NCBI GenBank assembly: GCA_036306585.1
Contig: JAXJZF010000005.1
Location: forward strand, 124,001-188,000
Source: Aphodovivens sp036306585
GTDB taxonomy: Bacteria > Actinomycetota > Coriobacteriia > Coriobacteriales > Eggerthellaceae
DNA: 64,000 nucleotides
Direction: 5' to 3'
A program made the translations under genes and the position numbers. How positions within the stretch are numbered: the first letter of the stretch is position 1; each line of letters starts with the position of its first letter. Below are positions 33,633 through 43,307 of this stretch, piece after piece. The notes beneath the pieces were generated by a model. That model saw only the letters and a list, made by a program, of their open reading frames with translations, was not told the origin of the DNA and did not search any database.

Positions 33633-34850
33633 ATGGTTAACGTTATCGGTCTCGGTTATATCGGACTGCCCACCGCTCTCATGATGGCCACGCACGGCGT
33701 GGAGGTCGTGGGAACTGACTACAACGAGGAACTTGTGGCAACTCTGAATGCCGGGCATACCACCTTCAAGGAGGAGGGGCTTGACGAGCTGTTCGTCGAC
33801 GCGTTGAAATCGGGCATCAAATTCACGACAGAGTATCAGGTGTGCGATACCTACATCGTGAGCGTGCCGACGCCCTACGATAAGCTAGATAAGAAGATCG
33901 ACCCCTGCTATGTGATTGCCGCCTGCAAGACGGTGCTCGAGGTCGCCCCGAAGGGCGCCGTGCTCGTAATCGAGTCGACTATTTCGCCCAACACGGTGGA
34001 TCGCTTTGTGCGCCCGCTGCTCATTGAGGCCGAGCGTGAGGATGTTAAGCTCGTGCACGCCCCGGAGCGCATCATCCCCGGAAACATGGTTTACGAGCTG
34101 CTGCACAACAACCGTACGATTGGCGCGGACGACCCCGAGGTGGGCGAGGAGGTTGCTAAGATTTACGCAACCTTCTGTCAGGGCGAAATCAGTGTGACCG
34201 ACATCCGTACCGCTGAGATGACCAAAGTCGTCGAGAACACCTTCCGCGCAATTAACATCGCGTTCTCCAACGAGCTTGCCAAGATCTGCCGTATCGGCGG
34301 CATGGACGTGGCGGAGGTCATTCGCATCTCCAACAAGCACCCGCGCGTGAACATCCTGCAGCCCGGCCCCGGTGTGGGCGGTCACTGCATTCCCGTCGAC
34401 CCGTGGTTCCTGGTGGGCGACTACCCCGAAACGGCAAACTTCATCCGTCTGGCGCTTCAGACCAACGCGGGCATGCCTGAGTATGTGCTGCATCGTGCCC
34501 ACGAGGTTATGGCCGAGCGCGGGATCAAGGACGCCTCCAAGGTGGGCATCTACGGCCTGACCTACAAGGAGGACGTTGACGACGTGCGCGAGAGCCCGAC
34601 GCTGCAGATGCTCGATTCCATGGAGGAGCACCTGTGCGGTGGTGCCGTGAAGGTGTACGACCCGTGGGTTGAGCGCGACGAGGTTCCGGGCCAGGTGCAC
34701 TCTATGGAAGAGTTCCTGGATGGTCTGGAGATGGTGATAGTGATGGTGGGCCATTCCCAGATCAAGGGCAAGCCCGAAGTGTTCGGCGACCGCATCCTCA
34801 TCGACCCGCGCAACGTGTGTGGTGACGGTGAGAACGTCTACAAGCTGTAA
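33633..34850 (+). CDS. wecC: UDP-N-acetyl-D-mannosamine dehydrogenase-like enzyme
   Basis: This 405-residue nucleotide-sugar dehydrogenase begins with a Rossmann motif (VIGLGYIGLPTALMMA) and has VIESTISPNTVDRF, HAPERIIPGNMVYEL and the catalytic-cysteine segment GPGVGGHCIPVDPWF. It oxidises a UDP-sugar to the uronic acid. The motif sequence and the neighbouring 2-epimerase point to UDP-ManNAc as substrate rather than UDP-glucose. It starts 3 bp after the GT26 gene. Confidence 0.9.
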   Translation: MVNVIGLGYIGLPTALMMATHGVEVVGTDYNEELVATLNAGHTTFKEEGLDELFVDALKSGIKFTTEYQVCDTYIVSVPTPYDKLDKKIDPCYVIAACKTVLEVAPKGAVLVIESTISPNTVDRFVRPLLIEAEREDVKLVHAPERIIPGNMVYELLHNNRTIGADDPEVGEEVAKIYATFCQGEISVTDIRTAEMTKVVENTFRAINIAFSNELAKICRIGGMDVAEVIRISNKHPRVNILQPGPGVGGHCIPVDPWFLVGDYPETANFIRLALQTNAGMPEYVLHRAHEVMAERGIKDASKVGIYGLTYKEDVDDVRESPTLQMLDSMEEHLCGGAVKVYDPWVERDEVPGQVHSMEEFLDGLEMVIVMVGHSQIKGKPEVFGDRILIDPRNVCGDGENVYKL

Positions 34851-34880
34851 TTCATTAAAGAGATGCAGGGAGAAGCAGGT

Positions 34881-35981
34881 TTGAAGAAAGTGATGCTCGT
34901 CTTCGGGACGCGTCCGGAGGCCATCAAGATGTGCCCGCTCGTGAACGAGCTCAAGAGCCGCCCCGACGAGTTTCAGACGGTTGTGGCCGTGACGGGTCAG
35001 CATCGCGAGATGCTCGATCAGGTTCTGAGTGTTTTCGATGTGGTTCCCGACCATGACTTGGCAATCATGAAGCCGGGGCAGACGCTGTTCGATGTCACGT
35101 GCGATGTGCTGCTGAAGCTGAAGGCGATTCTCGAGGAAGAGAGGCCTGACGTGGTCCTCGTGCACGGCGACACGACTACGAGCTTTGCGGCGGCTCTCGC
35201 TTGCTTCTACCTGCAGATTCCCGTGGGGCATGTAGAGGCGGGCCTGCGCACTCACGACATCTATAGCCCATGGCCCGAGGAGTTCAATCGTCAGGCCGTG
35301 GATATCGTCAGCGAGTACTACTTTGCGCCCACCAAGGCGAGTAAGCAGAACCTGCTCGACGAGGGCAAGCGTGCCGAGAAGATTTGGGTGACCGGCAACA
35401 CCGGTATCGACGCTCTGCGCTCCACAGTGCGCGAGGACTATACCCATCCGGAGTTGGAATGGGCTAGCGACAGCCGCCTGATCTTAATCACTGCACATCG
35501 TCGTGAGAACCTTGGCGAGCCCATGCATCGCATGTTCCGCGCGATTCGACGCGTGATGGAGGAGCATCCTGACACCAAGGCGATTTATCCCATACACATG
35601 AACCCAGAGGTGCGCAAGGCGGCCCATGGGGAACTTGATGGCTTCGATCGGTTGCGCATCATCGACCCACTGGAAGTGCTCGACTTCCACAATTTCTTGG
35701 CGGCGAGCCATCTAATTCTCACCGACTCAGGTGGCATCCAGGAGGAGGCCCCGAGCCTGGGCAAGCCGGTGCTGGTGATGCGCGACACCACTGAGCGTCC
35801 CGAGGGCGTAGCTGCCGGCACCCTGAAGCTCGTCGGCACTGAGGAGGATGTAATTTACCGAGAGTTTAGCAGGCTGCTATCAGACGAGGATGAGTACGTA
35901 GAGATGAGCCAGGCTTCAAATCCTTACGGCGACGGGCATGCGAGTGAGCGTATTGCGGATGTGCTGGGAGGCAATCGATGA
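34881..35981 (+). CDS. wecB: UDP-N-acetylglucosamine 2-epimerase (non-hydrolysing)
   Basis: This 366-residue protein begins MKKVMLVFGTRPEAIKMCPLV and has VTGQHREMLDQ, HGDTTTSFAAALACFY, GHVEAGLRTHD, TAHRRENLGEP and LTDSGGIQEEAPSLGKPVL, all family motifs. It makes UDP-ManNAc from UDP-GlcNAc. TTG at 34881 is preferred because GGGAG lies 8 nt upstream and the conserved N-terminus begins there; an ATG at 34863 would add six residues. It shares 4 bp with the next gene. Confidence 0.93.
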   Translation: MKKVMLVFGTRPEAIKMCPLVNELKSRPDEFQTVVAVTGQHREMLDQVLSVFDVVPDHDLAIMKPGQTLFDVTCDVLLKLKAILEEERPDVVLVHGDTTTSFAAALACFYLQIPVGHVEAGLRTHDIYSPWPEEFNRQAVDIVSEYYFAPTKASKQNLLDEGKRAEKIWVTGNTGIDALRSTVREDYTHPELEWASDSRLILITAHRRENLGEPMHRMFRAIRRVMEEHPDTKAIYPIHMNPEVRKAAHGELDGFDRLRIIDPLEVLDFHNFLAASHLILTDSGGIQEEAPSLGKPVLVMRDTTERPEGVAAGTLKLVGTEEDVIYREFSRLLSDEDEYVEMSQASNPYGDGHASERIADVLGGNR

Positions 35982-36931
35982 AACTGAAGAAGAGGTTCAC
36001 CCTTTCTCTCAAGAACAATCTACGCTTCATACCTGATGAAGCGTACATGCGCATGTATTTCAAAGCGAAGCTCCATTACGAACCCGATTTTGAGAACCCC
36101 AAGACATTTAATGAAAAGCTTCAGTGGTATAAGCTTAATTATCATAACCCAGTCTTGACGCAGCTTGCCGACAAGTACGGTGTCCGTTCCTTCGTTGAAG
36201 AGCTTGTTGGTGCCGAGTATTTGGTCCCCCTCTACGGTGTATATGGCTCAGTCGAAGAGATTGACCTGGAAAAGTTGCCTGAGAAGTTTGTGCTTAAGTG
36301 CACCCATGATTCGCAAAGCACTTTCGTATGCACCGATAAGACGAAGTTCGACTTCGAGGAGGCCAAGAGGCGATTGCGTGTGGCTCTTGGCCGCAATTGG
36401 TATTGGCAAGGTCGTGAGTGGGCATACCTTGATATTGTGCCACGTGTAGTTGCCGAAGCGTACCTTGATGAGCCCGGCAGGGAGACCCCGACGGACTATA
36501 AATTTTATTGCTTCGATGGCAAAGCGGCGCTCGTGCAGACGGACGTTGACAGGTTCACCAACCACGACATGCAGTATTTTTCGCCAGAGTGGGAGCAGCG
36601 CGGCGACATTAATCACGAGGTTTCCGACCATGAACCCACGCCGAAGCCTGAGAACTATGAGCTCATGCTTGAACTTTCTGAGAGGTTGTCTGCGGACTTT
36701 CCGCACGTTCGTGTTGACTGGTACAACATCGGCGGAAAGCCATACTTTGGTGAGATGACTTTTTACACGGGCGGAGGCTATGATCCCTTCTATGCTCTTG
36801 AAGAGCAGCCGGATAAGCTGGACCGAGAGCTTGGCGAGCTCTTTGTGTTGCCTGAGGGAAGTGGCTTCAATACAAATAGTGCTTTATCCCGGCAGGTAGG
36901 CATTAGTTTTGCGGGAGATAGCGATGCCTAG
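35978..36931 (+). CDS. TupA-like ATP-grasp protein
   Basis: This 317-residue protein belongs to the TupA-like ATP-grasp family of polysaccharide loci: MRMYFKAKLHYEPDFENPKTFNEKLQWYKL, ADKYGVRSFVEELVGAEYLVPLYGVY, FVLKCTHDSQSTFVC, TPTDYKFYCFDGKAALVQTDVDRF and RVDWYNIGGKPYFGEMTFYTGGG. Members probably form amide links between glycan acids and amino compounds. The ManNAcA made by this operon offers a carboxyl group, so amidation of the uronic acid is possible. Base composition here is lower in GC than in the flanking genes. Confidence 0.85.
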   Translation: MKLKKRFTLSLKNNLRFIPDEAYMRMYFKAKLHYEPDFENPKTFNEKLQWYKLNYHNPVLTQLADKYGVRSFVEELVGAEYLVPLYGVYGSVEEIDLEKLPEKFVLKCTHDSQSTFVCTDKTKFDFEEAKRRLRVALGRNWYWQGREWAYLDIVPRVVAEAYLDEPGRETPTDYKFYCFDGKAALVQTDVDRFTNHDMQYFSPEWEQRGDINHEVSDHEPTPKPENYELMLELSERLSADFPHVRVDWYNIGGKPYFGEMTFYTGGGYDPFYALEEQPDKLDRELGELFVLPEGSGFNTNSALSRQVGISFAGDSDA

Positions 36932-37979
36932 CATTTTGATGGTTGGGCCTAGTCCAGAATCTATGGGCGGCATTGCAACAGTTGAGAAGAACATGCTTGA
37001 GGCGGCGCACCGTAGAGGCGAAGAAGTTACATTTCTACCAACGACCATAGAAGGGGGCAAGGCTAGGAAGCTGGCAACGGCTATGGTTGCGTATGCGAGG
37101 TACCTAAGAAGGCTGAAGAGTTGTGACCTCGTTCACGTTCACATGGCTTCGCGCGGCAGTTACTTTCGGAAGAAGGCTTTCATTGCAGCAGCCGCTGCGC
37201 ATAAAAAGCCGGTTCTTCTTCATTTGCATGGTAGCGAGTTTGCTATGTGGTATGACGAGGAATGCACAGAGGGCCAAAGGCGTGATATCTGCCAAACATT
37301 TCGTCTTTGCAGCAGGATTGTCGTTCTGTCCGAGGAGTGGAGGGACTTCCTGCTTAACAGGCGTATTTGTGATATTGAGCAAGTAAAGGTTCTTCATAAC
37401 GCAGTGAATATTCCGGGCGAAAACGTGACGGACTATACCTCTAATACCGTTTTGTTCATGGGGCGTCTTGACGAACGCAAGAGCCCAAACGTGCTTTTGC
37501 GTGCTGCGGCTCGCACTCTTCCTGCGCATCCAGATGCCCGATTTGTTTTCGGCGGAGATGGTGATGTGCGTGCATACGAGAAGCTAGCGGATGAGCTCGG
37601 CATATACGATAAATGTCGTTTCATCGGATGGGCGGCTGGCGAAAAGAAAGACGAGGCTTTTCAAAACTGCAGTATTTTTTGCCTTCCGTCTAAAAACGAA
37701 GGTATGCCTATGAGTGTGCTCGAGGCGATGTCGTACGGCTTGGCGACGATTGCGACTCCTGTTGGAGGCGTTCCTCAAATCATCAACGATGGCGTGGACG
37801 GTTTCCTGTTTCCGGTCGATGACGTCACTGCCCTGACAGAAAAGCTTGACGTTCTCATGAGTGATAATGCCTTGAAAGAAAGAATTGGCAAATGCGGTCG
37901 CGCATGTATCGAGAAGTCATTCTCCCTCGATGCCTATATGGACCAAATCGATACAATTTACGAGATCATTCGTAAATGA
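36924..37979 (+). CDS. GT4-family glycosyltransferase
   Basis: This 351-residue retaining glycosyltransferase of the GT-B fold starts PSILMVGPSPESMGGIATV and has the C-terminal nucleotide-sugar site VLFMGRLDERKSP and FCLPSKNEGMPMSVLEAMSYGLATIATPVGG with the EX7E motif. Donor and acceptor sugars cannot be deduced. The ATG at 36924 lies inside the last codons of the ATP-grasp gene and follows GGGAG. AT-richer codon use than the core genome suggests acquisition. Confidence 0.88.
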   Translation: MPSILMVGPSPESMGGIATVEKNMLEAAHRRGEEVTFLPTTIEGGKARKLATAMVAYARYLRRLKSCDLVHVHMASRGSYFRKKAFIAAAAAHKKPVLLHLHGSEFAMWYDEECTEGQRRDICQTFRLCSRIVVLSEEWRDFLLNRRICDIEQVKVLHNAVNIPGENVTDYTSNTVLFMGRLDERKSPNVLLRAAARTLPAHPDARFVFGGDGDVRAYEKLADELGIYDKCRFIGWAAGEKKDEAFQNCSIFCLPSKNEGMPMSVLEAMSYGLATIATPVGGVPQIINDGVDGFLFPVDDVTALTEKLDVLMSDNALKERIGKCGRACIEKSFSLDAYMDQIDTIYEIIRK

Positions 37980-38016
37980 TTTCGATTGATTTCAGCTATT
38001 TAGGTATGATGCGACT

Positions 38017-38817
38017 ATGAGAAAGGTCATTCATTACTGTTGGTTCGGAGGAAAGCCTCTTTCTGATACGGCCGAGAAGTCCTTGGCTTCATGGAAGAGA
38101 TTTGCGCCTGGATTCGAATTGAGACAATGGAATGAGGATAACTTCGATTTCGAAACCTGTGAGTGGTCGAGGGATGCCTATGCAGCAAAGATGTGGGCTT
38201 TCGTTGCGGACTACGCCAGGTTCAAGGTGCTGCATGAATACGGTGGGATCTACATGGACGTGGGCAGTGAGCTTATCCGCGACATAACGCCCCTTTTGGG
38301 TAGCGTTCCCTTCACCGCAATAGAGGAATCCTCGTTGACCGCCACGACCGGGCTGATTGTTGCGGTTGAGCCGCATGATCCTATAATCGGAGCATGCGTT
38401 GCCAGGTATGAGTCTATGCAGTTCTCTATCGACCCCGTATTTCTCGATAAGACCACTGTCAACGAGGTGTTCACAGCTGAGCTTGAGACAATTGGATTCA
38501 GGCGCGAGGACAAAGAGCAGTCTTTCGGAGGTTGGCGCGTTATGGACTCCAGGGCATTCAACCCCGTGTATGGTTTCGGCGGGTATCATATTAAGCCGTG
38601 TACATACAGCATCCACCGTTCTTCGGGTAGTTGGGTCGAGCCCAAGTACCGTATCAAGAGGAGCGTAGTGCGCAAGTGCTCGCCTTTTATTGGCAGGCGG
38701 CCTGCGCAGATTCTCGGACGAGTTCTCATGGAGGTGAGCGACGGGGGTTTGATTGAAGGGTCGAAGCGTATCCTCGGTGTTGCTCGAGAGAAGGTCGCGA
38801 AAGGACGGGAAGACTAA
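38017..38817 (+). CDS. GT32-like capsular glycosyltransferase
   Basis: This 266-residue protein begins KVIHYCWFGGKPLSDTAEKSLASW, then WAFVADYARFKVLHEYGGIYMDVGSEL, the core of the GT32 (OCH1-like/capsular) family. The metal-binding motif, usually DxD, reads DVGSE here, so the second aspartate is replaced and the nearby glutamate may stand in. It adds a sugar to the growing repeat unit. A 37-bp gap precedes it. Confidence 0.83.
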   Translation: MRKVIHYCWFGGKPLSDTAEKSLASWKRFAPGFELRQWNEDNFDFETCEWSRDAYAAKMWAFVADYARFKVLHEYGGIYMDVGSELIRDITPLLGSVPFTAIEESSLTATTGLIVAVEPHDPIIGACVARYESMQFSIDPVFLDKTTVNEVFTAELETIGFRREDKEQSFGGWRVMDSRAFNPVYGFGGYHIKPCTYSIHRSSGSWVEPKYRIKRSVVRKCSPFIGRRPAQILGRVLMEVSDGGLIEGSKRILGVAREKVAKGRED

Positions 38818-38818
38818 C

Positions 38819-39349
38819 GTGAGCACTTTCTCTAAAGACACAATTCACTACTTCGGTGCACCGGGTGTGAAATTCGGGCGCCTGATTGGCGATTTTGGGT
38901 ACCGTTACGTTTTCTACCTGAGGATGTGCCAGGCGGGGGGATTGCGAAAGCTTATTTTCACACTGCCTAGGAAGCACCTTTCGAGGAAATGCGGGCTTGA
39001 AATCTCTCCATCAACCCAGATTGGCGAGGGGTTCTATATCGGCCATCCCTATGGAATCACGATCAACGTGGATGCTAAGTTGGGGCGCAACGTCAATATT
39101 CACAAGGGGTGCACCGTCGGCCAGGAAAACCGCGGAAAAAGAAAGGGCGTTCCCACGATAGGTGACCGTGTCTATCTGGGCATTAACTCCACGATTGCGG
39201 GTAACGTTACCATCGGCAATGATGTTTTCATTGCGTCGAATACGTTTGTCAATCAAGACATCCCCAGCCATTCGATCGTCATTGGCAGCCCTTGCAAGGT
39301 TATTGAAAGGCAAAATGCGACCGAGGGTTACATCATTAACCTGGTTTAG
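38819..39349 (+). CDS. Hexapeptide-repeat acetyltransferase, serine acetyltransferase-like
   Basis: This 176-residue protein has left-handed beta-helix repeats (IGEGFYIGHPYGITINVDAKLGRNVNIHKGCTVGQENRG, VPTIGDRVYLGINSTIAGNVTIGNDVFIASNTFVNQDIP). The H in GHPYGI and the family spacing resemble serine O-acetyltransferases that in capsule loci acetylate sugars. A GTG at 38819, after AAGGACGGGAAGACTAAC, is the start; it lies 1 bp after the previous stop. The likely role is O-acetylation of the polymer. Confidence 0.87.
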   Translation: MSTFSKDTIHYFGAPGVKFGRLIGDFGYRYVFYLRMCQAGGLRKLIFTLPRKHLSRKCGLEISPSTQIGEGFYIGHPYGITINVDAKLGRNVNIHKGCTVGQENRGKRKGVPTIGDRVYLGINSTIAGNVTIGNDVFIASNTFVNQDIPSHSIVIGSPCKVIERQNATEGYIINLV

Positions 39350-39366
39350 TTCAGTCTTCAGGATAG

Positions 39367-40467
39367 GTGAAACGCATTTTGAAACACGTAGGCATACTCA
39401 CATTCTCTAATACCGTGAACTATGGGGCGTCGCTCCAGGCGTGCGCACTTCGTAGGGCTGTGGAGTCTTTGGGCTGCGACTGCGAGATTCTTAATTACAG
39501 TAACAGGGAACTTGACGATCGCGAGCTGGGAACACATTTCTCGTTTAGCCCATCGGGTGCTGCGCGCTACTTTCTGAGGCGGGGGTTCGAACGCCGCAGG
39601 GTAGCGGCGTTTTCGCGCTTTGCCGAAACCAACTTGAATCTTACGAGCAGGCTTGACTGGGCGGCTCTCATCGATGAGGCCAAGACGCTTGATTGTATTC
39701 TTATCGGCAGCGATCAGGTTTTCAACCCTCGCGTAAACGGACACGACCCCGTTTTTTTGGGTGCGGGTATCGCAGATGTTGCCCGCGTCGCCTCGTATGC
39801 GGCCAGCCTGGGCGATGCGACGGCTGAGGCAATCACTGCGTGTGATAAGGGCGCTGCGGAGAGGCTTGCCACATTTTCGGGACTCTCGGTGAGGGAGCCT
39901 AGCTCCATGGAAGTGCTGCGTGGCATGGGTCTCGAGCCTGTTTTCATGCCAGATCCGACGCTTCTGCTCTCGTGCGACGATTGGTCGGAGCTTGCCACAG
40001 GGGAAGGCCTTGATTCCATTCCCGAGGAATACGTGCTGCTTTACACGCTCAACTCTGAGCAGAAGCTTCTGGACGGGGCCTTGGAGGTTGCGGGGCGGTT
40101 GGGCATTCCCGTCGTCTGCCTGCATTACAACACCAAAGATTTTCCTGGTGTGCTAAATGTGAGGGACGTTGGTCCCGTTGCTTTTCTTGAGCTGGTGCGT
40201 AGGGCGGCGTTCGTGTGCACAGATTCCTTCCATGGCGCATGCTTTTCCCTGAACTTTAATAAGCAATTTGTTGTAAAGACCTCCGAAGCCGCTGTTCAGA
40301 GCAACGTTAGGATCACTGACCTTTTGGCGCGCTACGGTATCGAGGACTGCCTGTACGCCGCTGGCGATCCGTCGGCGTGCAATGTGGATTACGATCGTGC
40401 TAACCAGGTTTTGGATCGCGACCGCGCTAACGCTCTTTCGTTCATCGCCGAGTGCATAGGGCTTTAG
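39367..40467 (+). CDS. Polysaccharide pyruvyl transferase
   Basis: This 366-residue protein has the family features HVGILTFSNTVNYGASLQACALRRA, GSDQVFNPRVNG, YAASLGD, LSVREPSS and VCTDSFHGACFSLNF. The enzymes attach a ketal-linked pyruvate from phosphoenolpyruvate to a sugar, giving the polymer negative charge. The start is a GTG at 39367 or a TTG at 39379. A partner-type gene, the F420-dehydrogenase-beta-like protein, lies four genes further on. Confidence 0.88.
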   Translation: MKRILKHVGILTFSNTVNYGASLQACALRRAVESLGCDCEILNYSNRELDDRELGTHFSFSPSGAARYFLRRGFERRRVAAFSRFAETNLNLTSRLDWAALIDEAKTLDCILIGSDQVFNPRVNGHDPVFLGAGIADVARVASYAASLGDATAEAITACDKGAAERLATFSGLSVREPSSMEVLRGMGLEPVFMPDPTLLLSCDDWSELATGEGLDSIPEEYVLLYTLNSEQKLLDGALEVAGRLGIPVVCLHYNTKDFPGVLNVRDVGPVAFLELVRRAAFVCTDSFHGACFSLNFNKQFVVKTSEAAVQSNVRITDLLARYGIEDCLYAAGDPSACNVDYDRANQVLDRDRANALSFIAECIGL

Positions 40468-40482
40468 GGCCGGTACTATCCT

Positions 40483-41973
40483 ATGTTTGCCAAGAATACT
40501 TTCTGGAATCTTGTCTACCAGCTGACCGCCGTGGTCGCCGGCTTCCTGGTCCCAAGGGCCATCATCGGAGTGTACGGCTCCGAGGTCAACGGCCTGGTGA
40601 CCTCCCTTACCCAGTTCATCGGATATTTTGCGCTCGTGGAGGCCGGAATATCCGGTGCGGCGACGTTCGCCCTGTACAAGCCGCTCGCCCAGGGCGATTG
40701 GAGGGGTGTCAACATTGTCGCGTCCGCGTCGCGGGCCTTTTACCAGAAATCGGGCGCTGTATTCCTGGCCTTGATGGTAGGGCTCTCGGTTATTTACCCG
40801 GTGTTTGTTTCGGCGGGCGCGATGCTGCCATGGGAGATCGTGGCGTTGACCTTCCTTTTGGGCGCGAAGGTTGTTGTTGACTTCTTCTCGCTCTCGAAGT
40901 ATAGGGTGTTCCTCACGGCCGACAAGAAAAACTGGCTCATCCAGCTCGCCTCGACTGTCTACACACTGCTGAATACCGGAATTATCATCGTGTTCTCGTA
41001 TTTGCGCGCGCCTGTCGTGGCGGTCTACGCGCTGGCGCTCGCAGCCGTGTTTGCGCGAAGCGCCATCCTGGCGGTGTATACGCGACGGCGGTACCCCGAG
41101 TTTGACTGCAAGGTAGATTATGGGGACTTCAAGTTGCCGCAGCGCTGGGATGCTCTATTCCTGCAGATTCTGGGTGCGGTACAGTCGGGTGCGCCTGTTA
41201 TCTTGGCCACCGTGCTGTGCGGAAACATGAGCGAGGTCAGCGTTTTGGCGGTGTACCTACTGATTTCAAACGGACTGCAGATGATTCCCAATGTGTTGGG
41301 TACGGGCCTGCAGGCTTCGTTTGGACGACAGATTGCAAATGGCGATTACGGGGCGCTTCGCGTTTCGTACAGGCCTTACAGGGCGTTGGTCTATTCGGTG
41401 TCAGCTGTTGCCTGTGGATGCGCCTTCTCGCTGATACTGCCTTTTGTTGATTTATATGCAGGGAATTTCCACGACGCAGACTACCATAACGCACTTCTCG
41501 GTTTTCTCGTGGTGCTGAATGTGTTCCTCTACCATGGCAAGTCTTCCCAGGGACTTCTAGTCATAGCCGCAGGGATGTATCATGAAACAAGGTGGCAGAC
41601 CTGCATGCAGGCTCTGATTATCATAGTCTTGGGCATCCCCCTGACAATGGGGTTTGGTATCGTAGGCACCATTGCAGCTTCCTGCGTGTCGAATGCCTAC
41701 CGTGTGGTTGACTTGCTGTTGTTCGAGCCCACCAGGATTTCCAGGGACACGGTGTCGAGCTCTCTTTCGGCTTTCGGGCTGTACGTCCTGCAGACTGCTC
41801 TTATTGCGATGCCCGGGTATCTTCTCTCGAGCTTGGCTTGCACCTGGACCCTTTGGGCTGCCGTCGCTGCCGCCCTGGTTCTTTGGGGCGTCGCAGTCGT
41901 GTGTCTGACGCTCGCCCTGCTCGACAAGGGCAGCTTCCGCTCCATCTTCAAACGCTTCGTAAGGAATAGATAG
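40483..41973 (+). CDS. wzx: Polysaccharide flippase (Wzx-like)
   Basis: This 496-residue protein has about 14 membrane helices and is of the MOP flippase superfamily (FAKNTFWNLVYQLTAVVAGFLVPRAIIGVYG; GYFALVEAGISGAATFALYKPLA). It turns lipid-linked repeat units across the membrane. Its GC content is higher than the genes at 36-40 kb. The polymerase gene follows 2 bp after its stop. Confidence 0.88.
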   Translation: MFAKNTFWNLVYQLTAVVAGFLVPRAIIGVYGSEVNGLVTSLTQFIGYFALVEAGISGAATFALYKPLAQGDWRGVNIVASASRAFYQKSGAVFLALMVGLSVIYPVFVSAGAMLPWEIVALTFLLGAKVVVDFFSLSKYRVFLTADKKNWLIQLASTVYTLLNTGIIIVFSYLRAPVVAVYALALAAVFARSAILAVYTRRRYPEFDCKVDYGDFKLPQRWDALFLQILGAVQSGAPVILATVLCGNMSEVSVLAVYLLISNGLQMIPNVLGTGLQASFGRQIANGDYGALRVSYRPYRALVYSVSAVACGCAFSLILPFVDLYAGNFHDADYHNALLGFLVVLNVFLYHGKSSQGLLVIAAGMYHETRWQTCMQALIIIVLGIPLTMGFGIVGTIAASCVSNAYRVVDLLLFEPTRISRDTVSSSLSAFGLYVLQTALIAMPGYLLSSLACTWTLWAAVAAALVLWGVAVVCLTLALLDKGSFRSIFKRFVRNR

Positions 41974-41975
41974 TC

Positions 41976-43307
41976 ATGTGTCTTGCATCCTCGTCGCAAA
42001 TCGATGCGGCGCTCTCTGCTCAGCGCGGAGCGCGTTTCTCCCTAAAGAATGGGTCGATGGTCTTCATCCCCCTGCTCTTTTACGCCTTTTTCTGCCAATC
42101 CCTTGCCTCGTCTTCCGTGGTGCTTTACGCGTGCCTCGCCGTTTCCTTCGTGTCGCTCGTCATGCATTTTCTTGCCAACGGCAGGTTTGCCAACAAGAAG
42201 TTCGGCCTGGAGATTGCGTGGGTCCCGTTCTTCATCCTTTTCTATGTACATAGCTTCGTTTTTGGAGTGAACAACCTGACGCTGCTGGTGGTTTACACCA
42301 TCCTGTTCGTGTGCATGTACGCCGCATCGGGGGAGAAGGAGTGGATTTCGACGTGTATCAAGGTGCTGGTTGCGTTTGCGGCCTTCCATGCCATATGCAC
42401 GATAGCCTTCTGGCTCTTTCCTGCATTGTATGCGCCTGTGAAGGCGGCGTTTTTCTCTTCGAGCTACATGGCAAGCGACTACCGATCGGGCTTCACCGCC
42501 CATTACAGCACCAACTCCATCTATTTGAGCTTTGGCCTGGTGTGTTGGGCGTGCGGGCTAATTGGGGAGAAATCCAAGCCGCGAGCGAAAGACATAATCT
42601 TGGGTGTGGTGCTTCTGCTCTCCTTGTTCTTGACGACGAAGCGCGGACCGCTCGTCGCATCCGTCGTTGCCGTTTCGATATGCTACCTCTTCGTCAACAG
42701 AGATAAGTTCACGGGTACGGCGTTGAAAGCCCTGATTATTGTTATGCTGGCTATTCTTGCCGTGGGCGTGCTGGCGACATTCGTGCCGGGCGTCGAGGCA
42801 ACCCTTCAAAGATTCGTCGAACTGTCGGAAGACGAGACTGGTAACGGCAGGAGCGAGTTGTACGACTGCGCCTGGAGTATGTTCTATTCGAATCCCCTGT
42901 TTGGAAGTGGGTGGGGGTCGTATTCGAAGTACGTTGCGACGACATCGCTTGGCGCCATGTATAACAATTTGGGATTCACGTCGATGAGTACTCATAATGT
43001 CTATCTGCAGCTTTTGGCCGAGACGGGCATCGTGGGGCTGGCCCTGTTCCTAGTACCCGCTGCGGTCACGCTAATCGCGGCGATGCGGCGTTCGGCTGCG
43101 CATCGCGGGGGAGGACTCTACGGGGAGTCGTTCTGCCTTTGGGCTTGCGTGGGCGCGCAGATTTTCTTCCTGGTTTATTGCTTTTCGGGCAATCCTCTTT
43201 ACGATCCGCAGTGCTACATACCGTACTTCATGTCGTGCGTCGGCGTGTTTGCTATATGCGGGATTGACACTAAGCGCAAGGACGGGGCGATCCATGGAAA
43301 TCTGTAA
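41976..43307 (+). CDS. wzy: O-antigen/capsule polymerase (Wzy-like)
   Basis: This 443-residue protein has about 11 membrane helices and a large external loop. The C-terminal half contains ELSEDETGNGRSELYDCAWSMF, FGSGWGSYSKY and THNVYLQLLAETGIVGLALF, the pattern of O-antigen ligase/polymerase (PF04932) proteins. It joins repeat units after flipping. The ATG at 41976 follows AAGGAA at a 9-nt spacing. It overlaps the next gene by 14 bp. Confidence 0.87.
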   Translation: MCLASSSQIDAALSAQRGARFSLKNGSMVFIPLLFYAFFCQSLASSSVVLYACLAVSFVSLVMHFLANGRFANKKFGLEIAWVPFFILFYVHSFVFGVNNLTLLVVYTILFVCMYAASGEKEWISTCIKVLVAFAAFHAICTIAFWLFPALYAPVKAAFFSSSYMASDYRSGFTAHYSTNSIYLSFGLVCWACGLIGEKSKPRAKDIILGVVLLLSLFLTTKRGPLVASVVAVSICYLFVNRDKFTGTALKALIIVMLAILAVGVLATFVPGVEATLQRFVELSEDETGNGRSELYDCAWSMFYSNPLFGSGWGSYSKYVATTSLGAMYNNLGFTSMSTHNVYLQLLAETGIVGLALFLVPAAVTLIAAMRRSAAHRGGGLYGESFCLWACVGAQIFFLVYCFSGNPLYDPQCYIPYFMSCVGVFAICGIDTKRKDGAIHGNL